Source of the DNA: Dichetophora obliterata
Taxonomy: Eukaryota > Arthropoda > Insecta > Diptera > Sciomyzidae
Length of the DNA: 64,000 nucleotides
NCBI GenBank assembly: GCA_963920525.1
Contig: OY986435.1
Location: 179,770,266 to 179,834,265, forward strand
Direction: 5' to 3'
This document shows, piece by piece, positions 54,022 through 64,000 of this stretch (positions within the stretch are counted from its first letter, which is position 1; each line of letters begins with the position of its first letter). A program made the position numbers and the translations under genes. The notes under the pieces were generated by a model, which worked only from the letters and a program-made list of their open reading frames with translations, ran no database searches and was not told the DNA's origin.

Positions 54022-56305
54022 AGCACATATGCCTGGCCAGACCCCTATACGTTTTTATGCATTTGTATGGCAAAAAGGGTACCGTAACTTTAAATTTCTA
54101 AGTATGCTCGTTTATTATTTTTGCCTTTAGATTTTTTTTATTTGTTGATATATGTAGCTACCTTAATGTAAAAATTTTTTATTCATTTTGTGGAATACAT
54201 GAAAAACAAGTATAATAATCTTTAGAATGTTGTTGGCAGACAGGATTAGTGCATTTAGTGCAGTAAAAACGTGTCTTCCTACGCAGCTTTTCGTCTTGCG
54301 TGGCACAAATTCTGCAATTCAGTGTACTAGGGCCGCTTTGTTGGTTAGGCAGCATGTTGCTGGGAATATTCAACGGCCTTCCAAAGAAAGATTCAATGGC
54401 CAAACGTGTTGAATGTTTTCCCAAAATATGGTTGTTCTTCATGCAATTTTCAGTATTTGCAAGCACCAATCGTTTACTCAGCGTGTTCAAGAACATTCGT
54501 CGCTTCTCTTTTTAGCTTACTTTTGTATTTTCATTGCATATGATGTAAGCGGCTAATCCCATGACGTCTATCATGTTGCAAAAAAATGCTAATGGCCAAC
54601 GTCTGGTTGACCGTTTTGTGGAGTAGTGCCTTACCATTTGGTCCATTGCATCAACGCCGGCCTTTGTTGAATTGTAAAATAATATAACTTCCGGTTTTTT
54701 TGCTACGCCTCCAACTTTCTCGGTGTAGTGCACAGTGGATGGTAGATTTACTGCTTTGTTCTTCTTTGGAACGTAGCTGCACAGTGATACAAGGTTATCA
54801 TAGAAACCGAACACAGATGAAAGCACTGGCCGTTTGCTGTCTTTTTTCACTTCTTTGGGAAGACACCTTTTGTTGGATCTAATGGTGCCAACGTATGCTA
54901 GTCCAATCGACGAAAGACGTTTAGCTGCGTCTAATGTTGTAAAGAAGTTATCAGCAATAATAGTTCTGCAGCTGTTGGCGTATCAATTAGCCAAACTCAT
55001 GAGCACATTTTCGCCTTGGTTTGCCTCTCGTTGTTCTCCCTCTTTACCAGTGTACAATTTTCCTTGCAACGGATATTTGGTTTTCGCATAGCATGCCCAC
55101 TTTCCGGGCTTTGATGGGATGTATTGCGTGACTTTTGTGCGCCCACGGTATGGAAATAGCTGCTCATCGATGGTTACACTTTCGTATGGTTCAAAATTAC
55201 TGGCAAGATTGTTATTTAAGAAGTTCCATATGTCGTGAATGGGAGCAGCTTTGTCGGTTTGTTGACGAAGTGCGCGCGTACGACTATCGTCAAATCGAAT
55301 ACAGCGCATCAAAGAAACAAATCGTGTATATGACATGGCTGCACGGAATATTGGAAGTGCATCAGCTTGCCACATCAATCTATAGAGCTGCATATTATTA
55401 TGACTTACACCAAAAGCCAATAGCATCCCGATAAAAGCGTCAAGCTCAACACTTGTCATATCAACCCATACTCGTGGTGTGCAGTTTGCATGTTCTGCGT
55501 TCCATTTGCGTGTAACTTTATCTCCATATAGATTTGTTTGTGTTACGATGATGAACGTAATGTTCGGTCAGGTTTGTTTTTGGTCCACCTCTGAAACGCA
55601 TGATGTTGTGCTGGCGGAATCTCACTGTAGCGGGTTCAGCTGTACTTCACTTGGTACCATCTTTTCCAAGCAAAAAACCGTCTGCAGCTTGAGTTGGTGC
55701 ATTCTCACTTTCTTCTTTGGATTCTTCATCGCTGTCGAATATTTCATTTGCTTCAACTTCCAATTCATATTCAATGTCCGAGGCGTCATCTTCTGGCACA
55801 AAATCTCTGTTTTCACCGCTTTGGTCTTTAAATAAATCTAGTTCTTCGTCTGCTTCTATGTGAACTGCGAAATCACGCTGTAACGCTGATGATAGTTGTT
55901 GTTGGAAATTATCAGTAAGGCTGCCTATACGCAAGCGCGTATTGTACACAAATTCTAAATCCTCTGCCATAAAAATAGTAATAATTTCACTTTCGTTTCC
56001 GCACAAAAAATTCATATTTCGGACTGTCGATGTTGTATGTTCAGCATTCAATAATAAACTAACTGAACTTAAAACCAAAATCACAAATGAATGAAAGAAA
56101 TAAGAGAAAAATGAACACAAAAACTACCTGGAAGCAAACATATCCATTGAATTCACATAAAAACAACCTAAAATATAAAAAAATACCTGGAAACAACAAT
56201 CTGCTTTGTATTTGCAGAAAAATAACCCAAAATGTGTATAACGATAATTTATTTCATACAAATTGTATAGGGGTCTGGCCAGGCATATGTGTTTGTTCGA
56301 GGGGG
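54022..56305 (-). mobile_element. piggyBac-like element, about 2.28 kb
   Basis: The inverted termini share TCGAACAAGCACATATGCCT (left) and TCGAACAAACACATATGCCT (complement of right), both followed by GGCCAGACCCCTATAC. No TTAA was found next to either outer edge as placed; the nearest TTAA is at 53992, before a CCCCCCG run. The ends may therefore lie slightly outside, or the duplication has decayed. Confidence 0.8.
54179..55970 (-). pseudogene. piggyBac-like transposase, catalytic triad retained, a few breaks
   Basis: Start at 55970 (MAEDLEFVYNTRLRIGSLTD); an acidic N-terminal region follows to 55647. Frameshifts lie between 55647 and about 55480, with HNIMRFRGGPKTNLTEHYVH between them. From 55459 a single frame runs to 54179 with two in-frame stops (near 54983 and 54512). 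Catalytic Asp residues map to SVTIDEQLFPYRGR, TIIADNFFTTLDA and TKAGVDAMDQM. The C-terminus has a cysteine-rich RING-like cluster, CRICATQDEK, FYCTKCTNPVCQQH and YTCFSC. Family length is about 580-600 residues and this fits. The enzyme would excise and insert at TTAA. It is a moderately young relic. Confidence 0.92.
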
Positions 56306-57002
56306 ACTTTTTTCAAAGTGGAATTTTCAACGAAATAATTATGAATATATAAGAGCATCATTCTAGAAAACAATCAAATATTTCTAATAAAAAAGCTCGT
56401 GCACACTTCCCAAATTTTTTGATTATATTAATGCAGAGAAAACCCACTTCCATTTTTTGTATCGTAACTCATCCTCTTTTGATTGCTTATGTCTTTGGAC
56501 AATACTTTCGATCGCTTCCACCTTCTACACTTAATATAGTACTACTAGAATGCTATCCAAAAATTAAAACAGGACAAAAAATTTTAAATATTTCTTTGCT
56601 TTTCTTTAATTTTTAACAACAAAAAAGGCGTACGAACGTTACGTGCGTGACTATGGAAATACCCATATTTCGTATATTCCACCCACTTGAGCGACCTCTA
56701 AATCACTATGTGTTGATACGAAATTTCATATTTCAGCATTTCTCATCTATTCGAATATTTTTCAGAGGATCGATTAACAATCCTTCTAAAATAAAATTTT
56801 CCCATACAAGCAGTTCTAATACATATATGAGTAGTGACTACGAACGAATTCACAAATTTTTTCAGTTTAGGTACATCCTTTTTAAGATGCACTTTATAAA
56901 GAATCTCGAAAGGCGAAGTAATATATACTTTTGACAATTTTGTTTTAAAGAGCTTTTTTGTCAAAAAAAGTGTTTTTTGGTTCGAAATTGTTGGCAACAC
57001 TG

Positions 57003-59084
57003 GCTGTGATCACCGGTGGGGATCTCTGGCAGTCGAACAGATCTTCAGAAAGCGTCTTGCTGTTATCAGCCATGAATGGCGAAGGTGGAGTTGGTGGCGA
57101 TGGCATGCAACATGCACACACACACACACACACACGATCACTCGTGTTTTATGTATTGTCCCAACACCAGTCAGAGCTGCTTCAACTATTAATGCATATT
57201 AAATATTTTTTAGTGTCAATAAAAATCCGCGATCGATCGAGCTAGCAGTGAAATTTAAGACTCCGTAATAAAGCACTGCTGCTGCTGATCATCAAGATCG
57301 ATGGGCAATTATGTCGAATGCGGAGTCGGCAAAGTGGCAATGTTGGTCTAAACAGCAGTCAAGAAGGCAAGTGAAATATTTAGCAGCAGGTTTGTTGAGT
57401 GTTAGTGTTGGTGTGTGTATGTATGAGTTTGAGTGTAGGAAAGTGAGTTATACAACAGTTTCCAACCACAAAGTTGCTGTTATTTATCACTCTAAGGCTT
57501 AAAAAATCTTAGGGCAGCGCTTTGAAGTTGAATTATTTCTTAAACGTAAAATAATTAATGTGTGAAATATTTGAAGCGGTTGAAGAATGCTAAATTTTTT
57601 TATCAATTAAATTTTGATTAAAACAGTTTTGCAAATTACAATATTTCTGGAACTTTAATTCCTCATTAAATATTTATTAAGAAGCAGAAAATTCTAAGCT
57701 TCCTAGAATTTCAATCTTTTTTTAAGAGTTAGTACTTAGTTCCAAATCAAAAGCTTTGGCAATTTTCTTAAATTTATTGCGTGACCTATTTTATCTCTGA
57801 AAGTTATTTCTTTTTTACCGAAAGCTCAAAATGTAATATGTTCAGATTCATTGAGTTCTATGAACTTATTAACTGTTTCTTCTTGCAATGAATGCGTAAA
57901 TAAAGTGCTTTTCTTTTGTTGTTGTTCTTATTTAAAATTGTTTTAATCCTAATTCTTTTTGAATGTATTTTCAGAGCAGGCTACCATAATGCTTAATGTT
58001 TAATAATTTCCTTGCTTAAGTGTTCATATAATGTTTTGTTTATCTGAATATTATATTTTTTATCTGATATGTGCATAACTTAGTTGTTGCATGTTATTGG
58101 TAAACGTTTTTTGGAAATGTGGCAACACAGGGTAATTTTCTTAAGCTGTAAATGTTTAATAATGTAGTGTAAATCACGATCATACAACTTTTTATTTTGT
58201 AGTGATAAGAAGTATAACCTATACGAACTATAAGTTATTCTAATAATGTCATCTGGTCTGACAACTTTAAAATAAAAAAGTTGACGGAAGAATCAGAGAG
58301 TAAAGTTTATCAGAGAGCACTTTATAGTTGTCCACGACTTAGCCACGGACGTCTTTTTTTATCAATGCCCTTAAAACAATACATGTCAAATGATATAAAA
58401 AAATTTGTTTTATTTTGTTTTGTTTTGGATCGCAGCTACAGTGTTGCCGCTTTGGTTGAAAATTAAAAATTTTGCCCAAATAAAACTATTAGAAATTAAA
58501 TAAAAAAAAAGGTTTGTGTGTGGCCGCCACGCATGGAAGAAGTGAAACTTTAACCCAAAAAAAAGAGATTATTCAGTGGTTAATTGATTTACTCTTTACT
58601 CATAATATAGTCTTATTAAAAAGTCTCATTTCATATAATGGCAAGAGTAGATTAAATCTGTTTCAAAAAGTTTAATGTTATTGTACCATCAAATAATCGT
58701 ACTATATCAAACATACCATACCATCAACTTTTTTTTTTTTGCAAAAACTTATATCCAAAAATTTTAAACACAAATACTTCCTTCAAACTGATCATACAAA
58801 AACAAAAATGCACATATTTTTTACTTTTCTTCAAAAGTTGCAACTATTTGCAAAACAGTACTTTTTGCAATTTTTCACACAAAGATAGCATTTTGCCGCT
58901 TACTCTCTCAAATTTTATAGCTTGCTAATTTCTGCTATAAAAGTACGGGAACAGACCAGGGTTGATAAATGACTTTATCATTTTGGTATACAAATTTAGA
59001 TAAAGTTGTACTAAATAAAAAAAAAGATTGGAATAAATTTTGTTTACTTCACGCATACACACAACACGTTTACTTTTTCAATCC
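57003..59084. other. 2.1 kb without recognised gene; possible host DNA
   Basis: The left 300 bp is GATC- and CAG-rich, like the block just left of 53086, which supports both being one host region split by the insertion. The frame 57311-57502 has no motif. Two CAGTGTTGCC-like words (about 58118 on the minus strand, 58439 on the plus strand) are not arranged as element ends. Confidence 0.45.
57115..57135. repeat. (CA)n microsatellite
   Basis: About ten CA units following GCATG. Confidence 0.9.
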
Positions 59085-59900
59085 GTTTGTAACGCTGATA
59101 AGGAGGCGTGTCAGGTATAGAAAAGTATATATATATTCTTGATCAGCATCACCTAAAGCGCCAAAGAAATGTTTGCAGTTACTTGACATTGTGCACATAA
59201 GCTTTGAAGTAAAATATTCACCATATATTTCAAATTTGTTGAAATCGGATAAAAACAACACCTACCTCCCATACAACGTTACTTTATTAAATCTTTAAAA
59301 TATCTAAAAATGACACCAAAATCACTGTCATGATTTAAAATTTGCCCATCATTTGCAAAAATTCAATATATGATGGAAATTTTTAAAATCGAAAAAAAAC
59401 AACCTCCCATACAAAATGGCTTAAATAAAATGGTAAAATCTCTGAAAATGCCACAAAACAAACTAATATAATGACTTGAAATTTTGCACATTAGCTTTGG
59501 TCTCAAATATGCACCATATATTTTTCATTTTTAAAAATAATATCAAAACCACGCCTACCTCCTAAGCAAAGCATATATATTAAAACGGTTAAGTCTCTAA
59601 AAATTCCGCAGAAAATAATTTAATAAATTAAAATTATAAACATATGCTAAAAATATAAAAATTCACTTTGAGTTTGGAATTTGGCAAAATTGATAAAAAA
59701 TCGACCAATCTCCCATACAAAGGGACGTCATCAAAGTGCATAACTTTTATAAATTCCACAAAAATCTGTGTGTTAACAGCAAATATAACACATAATCTTT
59801 CATATCTTAAACGTGTTCTGCATTTGAGTTTTCGCAAAATTGGATGAACACCACAACAGTCATCAATCTATACGAAGTGACGTCATCAAACTATAAAAAC
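59085..59900 (+). repeat. dispersed repeat with leader motif and about five degenerate ~145-bp units
   Basis: The leader reads GTTTGTAACGCTGATAAGGA then GGCGTG and ATATATATTCTTGATCAGCA. Units begin near 59185, 59330, 59480, 59620 and 59770 with a consensus around TTGAAATTTTGCACATTAGC, then CACCATATATTTC and CCTACCTCCCATACAA. Similar leader-plus-unit repeats are familiar from fly introns. The leader motif is also seen at 5850-5875 (minus) and 6230-6300 (plus). Confidence 0.6.
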
Positions 59901-60373
59901 ATGCATAACTAAGAATATACTGTGGGGATGTCTAAACTTTGACCCAGTCAAAGATAATTTCTTTCCAGTTTTTATTTAAATTAAAGTGAATGTGTTTTTA
60001 ACAATTCAGTTCATAAACCTTTTAAAAAAATTACAAAGGTTTTTATTTATTTTTTATTAATCACAAAGTTTTTTATAATCACAAAAAGGAACACAATAAT
60101 ATTCATAAATGAGATCAATAAATCTATAAAAAAATCATATAAACATAAAATTTAGAGGTCTTTTTATAATTGAAAAGTAAAAATTTCTACAAACGTGCGA
60201 ATTTCTTTCGTTACCTTAATATAGAAAGGCCACTAAAATATTTTTTATTCAGGCTCTTCGCAGCACCTTTAGGTAAACCACCCCGTTACCTGAAATCTGA
60301 CACAATCCAGCCGAAATTTTTTTTAACTGTTAGTCGAGGCCATTCTATGTTAATGTAATGAAGGAAATGGCAC
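59901..60373. other. no gene recognised
   Basis: AT-rich with no coding motif. Confidence 0.5.
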
Positions 60374-61389
60374 GATTACGATTTCCGTGGCCCCAAGATC
60401 TGAATATGCAGTTGTGAAGAGCTCATTGAGAAAATAAAATTCACCGAAGGATTTATCGATATATCTATTAATTATCGAGTTATCGATTTTTCAAAAATGT
60501 AAATCTTAATGTCTTAATGTAAATTCGACTATATTTATGCTAATGATAATTTGGGTATCATTAAAAAAAACACATAATTTTGCAATTTGTAAAAAGCAGA
60601 GCCACTTTTTTTTATAAAAATTATAAAAAATTTAAGTTTTTTCTAAATGACCTTATTATTTATTATGTTTATTTTATATGATTTAAATACAACAAATGTG
60701 AGCATGTGAAATGGGAGAAAAACTGAGAAATTCACACTTCAAATCTCACCGCTTCTGTGGTGCAGTGCGCTAGTGCGCGCTTGCACGGGTATCACAAAGA
60801 TTTCTGATGAAGCCTTTAGCATGGCCGAAATTGCAATAAAATCAGCTAGTGATTTTTTCCTTTTAAAATTGAAAAAACTTTGTTGTTGTTGTTGTTGTTG
60901 TTTCTTTGGAAAGATTCGTTAGAACAATTAATTGTTCTAACTTTGACCTAAAGCTCAATAAACGATTTTAAACTATCAAACAACTAGAATTTGTATTGAA
61001 AATTTAGTATGGCTTAAACTATCAAACATTTAGAATTTGTATTTAAATCATATAAAATCAACATAATTAGGAAAAATATCAATGTGTACTTCAGAATTAA
61101 ACAAACAACCTTTGATAAAAATCTATCTGGCTCCTTTTACAGAAAAAGTATATTTTGTAAAAGGCATCTTAAATATCTTTCGAATGACACCTTAATCATT
61201 CAGATCGGACAAATATTAGCAAAGATACAACCGAATTTAAATATTGGTTCCGTTGAGTAAACATTTTTTCGAAAAATCGATATCTCAATAACTAATCTAT
61301 ATATCGATAAATCCTTCGGTGAATCTTATTTTCTCGAAGAGTACTTCAAAACTGCATACCCAAATTGATAGGCCACGAAAATCGTAATC
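60374..61389. mobile_element. foldback/TIR element, about 1.0 kb, containing SINE copy B
   Basis: The left arm (60374-60500) and right arm (61258-61389) are reverse complements with GATTACGATTTYCGTGGCC, ATGCAGTT(G/T)TGAAG, GAGAAAATAARATTCACCGA and AGGATTTATCGATATA. Further in, ATGACCTTATTATTTATTAT... near 60648 is mirrored near 61050-61080. The centre carries the tRNA-SINE and a (GTT)n run at 60881-60902. No protein is encoded. A target duplication was not identified. Confidence 0.75.
60745..60870 (+). repeat. tRNA-derived SINE (copy B), B box deleted
   Basis: The A-box part is TCTGTGGTGCAGTGCGCTAG then TGCGCGCTTGCACGG. It jumps straight to GTATCACAAAGATTTCTGAT and AAAATCAGCTAGTGATTTTT. Copy A at 3102-3290 keeps the B box between these parts. 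Without a B box this copy is unlikely to be transcribed by pol III. Confidence 0.7.
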
Positions 61390-62060
61390 ACCCCAAGCAA
61401 ATAAATTAGAAAATTTTTCAGTCAAGCAATTTTTCATTATCAGTCAAATTTTTTAAAATTTTTCATTTGATAAATTAAAGAAAATATTGAAAAATATTTT
61501 GCTTAAATTAAATTAAATAAATTGTTGCAATCTGCAGTCTGTTTCTGTAAATGGTTTTTAATAAACTTTGAAAATAAAAGATTCTTTTAACATTTGCTGT
61601 CGAATGAGAAATCGAAAGAATGCCTTAAGCAATTTTTTATAAATTGGAGAATATCGACACATTAAAAATCATTTTTTATGTATTTAACAGAGTACCAAAA
61701 CTAAGAGCTAGATAAATTTTTAAATTCTTTTAAATCGTGTACTTACTTAGAGTTCTAAAATCTGTATTTATTATAGAGTGAAATAAAATGTACCGAAAAC
61801 GCTTTGGTAGTAGGAAAGCAGGAAAAATATAAAATTGTACCAAAAAAGTACAAATGTACCGAAAAAATCAACCTTAGAACAGACCTATTTCGTATCTCAC
61901 TTTTCGCATTGCTCACTAAGCAAAAGAAGAGCATAGTAGAGAGCAATATGGAATTTACTGAAACTCTTGCAACACAAACGCGTTAAAAAAAAAACCCATT
62001 AAGCAATGCATGGTGTTTGGGATGGTTTCTTAAAAAACTAAGCACTTTAACAAAATACAC
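61390..62060. other. no gene recognised
   Basis: AT-rich. Overlapping open frames on both strands near 61755-61986 have no motif. Confidence 0.5.
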
Positions 62061-64000
62061 TTTATTTATTTATTTATTTATTATATGAAAAATAACAATA
62101 AATTATTATTTTACAAAGGGGGAAAGGAGCACTAGCTGCCAGGGCTTTCGGCTCTCTTAATTAATATTAGTGATTATTTGTAATAAAATATAATGTAAAA
62201 TACAAGAATTTGTACATACAAAAAATGTAATATAAAGAAAAGAGAAGAAAAAAAGGTGCACTTATAGTATTGCAGATAGATTTTAAATAAAAAAAAGTAT
62301 TGATACTATTGAGTACAGATAATTAAATTTCTTTTATAAGCTTTGCTTGTTTTAAATAATTTACAATCTTGTTAATATTATCAATTGAGATGGTTTTTAA
62401 ACAGTCAGAAGGTTTTTGGTTTCCGAAAATTTTGTATCTAATTATGTTAAAAAAGGCACAATCATCGATTAAGTGGATTACCGTCAATGGTGAAAAAGAG
62501 CAATGTCGGCAGGAAGGAGCGCTGCAACCATTTAGCCAATATGAGTGTGTGGCGATTGTGTGTCCTATCCGAAGGCGAGTGAAGGCTTTGATGTCATTAC
62601 AGTTGCCAGAGGGAGGATAAACAGCTTTTTTCCCATCTGTATTGATAGTTGAGTAATGGTGTTGTACTGTACTCCATTGTCTGCTTCTTAGTACACTATG
62701 ATGATTCTCAATGAGGCGATAAATGTCCTTGAAATTAATGTGGTCGAAAAGAAGGAGCGGTTCTCTCGCGGCTGATTTAGCTCTTTGGTCAGCCAGTTCA
62801 TTGCCAACGATACCGGAATGTCCTGGGACCCACATTATTTTAATTCCATTATTTTTAATAATTTTGCTGCGAATAGCCGATATAATGTAAGAGTTGTTGG
62901 TGGGGTTCAGCAAAGAAGAAATAGTTGACTTGCTGTCCGTGCAAATAATTGAGTTTTTTTTTAGATGTCACAGCACTATCGACTGCATTTAGCAGTGCAA
63001 TAGCTTCTGCAGTGTAAATCGAGCTGTAGGACGGTAAAAGACCAACTTTGATGGTCTCACCAGTATTGTTGACTACAGCGAATGAAGTATGGTCAACCGA
63101 CTTAGACCCGTCTGTAAAGATGAATTCCCATTCAGAGCTTAGAGGAGCTGTATGTTCTGCAAACAGGCGCTGGTATTCGTTTGGACTTGTGTTGGTTTTT
63201 AAATTTTCATCGAGGCATAGGATAAACGATGATCTATTCAAAAGCCATGGTGGAGAACTGTCTGGCAATCTAAGTGTGGGAATAGATGTAATACCGAGCG
63301 CCATTGCCTGCTCAATACCTCTAACGATAGCCGATTTACGTTTTCCAGTTGCTGGTGGGGACAGTTCAGTTTTAACTGTATTATAAATTATGCTGTTACT
63401 ACCGAGGAGTAGTTTAGGTACAAGCTTTTGTGTAGCGTATTCAATCCTTGCATCAATTGACGGCATGCCAGCTTCGGCCAAAATGAAGTCGATAGGGGAC
63501 TTAGGGAAGGCGCGGATACTTCTATTCACAGCGGTATGATAGGGTGCCTTAATAAGTTTTATATTGCTCTTAGCACAATTACCGTAGATCGCCAGACCGT
63601 AATCAATTTTTGACAAGATTAAAGCTTTAGTAATATTAACAAGAGTTGAGGTGTGAATTAGACAATGCTTAGAGGATAAGTATTTGATTATATTTAACCT
63701 GGCAGCTAAGTTTTTTCTTAGATATAAACAATGCTCTCTAAATATAAGTCTTTTATCAAACAAAATACCTAAAAATTTGAGAATAATTGTGTTAGTAATA
63801 CTAGTATTGTTATAAACTAGGTTAAAGCTATTACATTTGTGTTTCCTACATATGTGAAAAGTTTTGCATTTATTTATAGATATGTTGGCACCCGAATATT
63901 CGGACAATTTCGAAATAGAAGAGAGAATATTTGAAAAATTTATTTTAACTAAGCTTAGGTTCTGCGTTTTAGAAAAAAGTAATACGTCATCGGCGTAAAT
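62061..64000 (-). mobile_element. I-type LINE, 3' end with (TAAA)n tail, runs off the window
   Basis: The 3' tail, read on the minus strand, is a run of AAATA units at 62061-62083, preceded by a 240-bp 3' untranslated part. The coding part continues past position 64000. Little decay is visible. A tail of short A-rich repeats, not poly-A, and an RNase H domain fit the I clade, but other RNase H-bearing clades are possible. Confidence 0.88.
62323..64000 (-). pseudogene. LINE ORF2: reverse transcriptase end and RNase H, one frameshift (partial at edge)
   Basis: At the window edge the minus strand reads IYADDVLLFSKTQNLSLVKI, so the catalytic YADD box is present at about 63988-64000. The apparent start at 63907 (MSEYSG) is an internal Met. 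The rest of the reverse transcriptase (KFLGILFDKRLIFREH, ALILSKIDYGLAIYG) runs to an RNase H domain: EFIFTDGSKSVDHTSFAV (Asp), YSSIYTAEAIALLNAVDSA (Glu), then an A-run (T run at 62954-62962 on the plus strand) shifts the frame. The other frame reads NSIICTDSKSTISSLLNPTN (Asp) and WVPGHSGIVGNELADQRAKS (His/Asp), ending with a CSAPSCRHCSF...H..DDC zinc-like cluster and a stop at 62323. All four RNase H acidic positions exist across the two frames. One frameshift is the only break seen. Confidence 0.9.

Larger units (their letters stand above)
53086..57002. mobile_element. possible 3.9-kb hAT-like element containing a nested piggyBac
   Basis: The left end reads CAGTGTTGCCAAGA and the complement of the right end reads CAGTGTTGCCAACA. 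A subterminal inverted repeat (53366-53450 versus 56676-56765) shares ATATTCGAATA, GAAATATGAAATTTCG, ATCAACACA and AGTGATTTAGAGGTCGCTCA. The flanking 8-mers (TTGTCGAT and GCTGTGAT) do not match well, so a target duplication is not proved. Removing the piggyBac leaves about 1.6 kb. No hAT transposase was found. Confidence 0.5.

Noticed and set aside
57311..57502. A 63-residue plus-strand gene with a splice-like AAGGCAAGTGA
   Set aside because: No domain, no paired splice acceptor and no similarity that I recognise.
58110..58455. Another hAT-like element with CAGTGTTGCC ends
   Set aside because: The two words are oriented away from each other, so they cannot be the ends of one element.
1..64000. 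CRISPR arrays, prokaryotic operons, phage or endogenous viral genes
   Set aside because: No regular direct repeat-spacer array, no clustered prokaryotic reading frames, and no viral replicase, capsid or envelope motif was seen.

Overview
This is eukaryotic, AT-rich, intergenic or intronic DNA made mostly of transposable elements. No bacterial or phage gene organisation, rRNA, functional tRNA gene, CRISPR array or confidently recognisable host protein-coding gene was found. The element content points to an insect, most likely a higher fly (Diptera: Schizophora; tephritid-like is a guess). The evidence is DD41D 'rosa'-type transposases, mariner, piggyBac, Transib and hAT-type termini, tRNA-derived SINEs, I-, R1- and CR1/Jockey-like LINEs, and many CAA/GTT/CAG trinucleotide runs. 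No LTR retrotransposon was seen.

Layout. 0-4.1 kb: a degenerate 195-bp tandem repeat, then a LINE inserted inside a tRNA-SINE-bearing repeat, then a second truncated LINE with a poly-A tail. 4.2-13.3 kb: AT-rich sequence with inverted repeats and several degenerate tandem arrays (54, 292, ~160, ~120-140 and ~125 bp periods) and one LINE C-terminal fragment. 13.5-20.7 kb: two TA-flanked MITEs carrying tRNA-like modules, a decayed DD41D transposon, and a family of short repeats with a shared head and tail. 20.7-24.2 kb: a decayed Transib (RAG1-related) transposase with a small intron, followed by a TTAA-flanked MITE and a TA-flanked MITE. 25-33 kb: a ~390-bp tRNA-derived SINE, an RNase H-bearing LINE relic, a 1,286-bp mariner with intact TIRs and one nonsense codon, and a near-perfect 168-bp palindrome. 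33.6-37.2 kb: two hAT-like elements with 8-bp target duplications, each carrying nested insertions. 40-48.9 kb: two irritans-type mariner fragments, an R1-like LINE relic, two more DD41D copies, a TTA-flanked MITE and a pogo-like fragment. 53-57 kb: a piggyBac with its D-D-D triad still present, inside a larger element with CAGTGTTGCC termini. 59-61.4 kb: a degenerate tandem repeat and a foldback element. 62-64 kb: a fairly young I-type LINE that runs off the right edge.

The genes do not form a pathway. Each is an autonomous or formerly autonomous element, and almost all are broken. The most useful reading is stratigraphic: nested insertions, target-site duplications and the degree of decay give relative ages. 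The youngest-looking pieces are the mariner, the edge LINE, the palindrome and the 36.1-kb hAT-like element.
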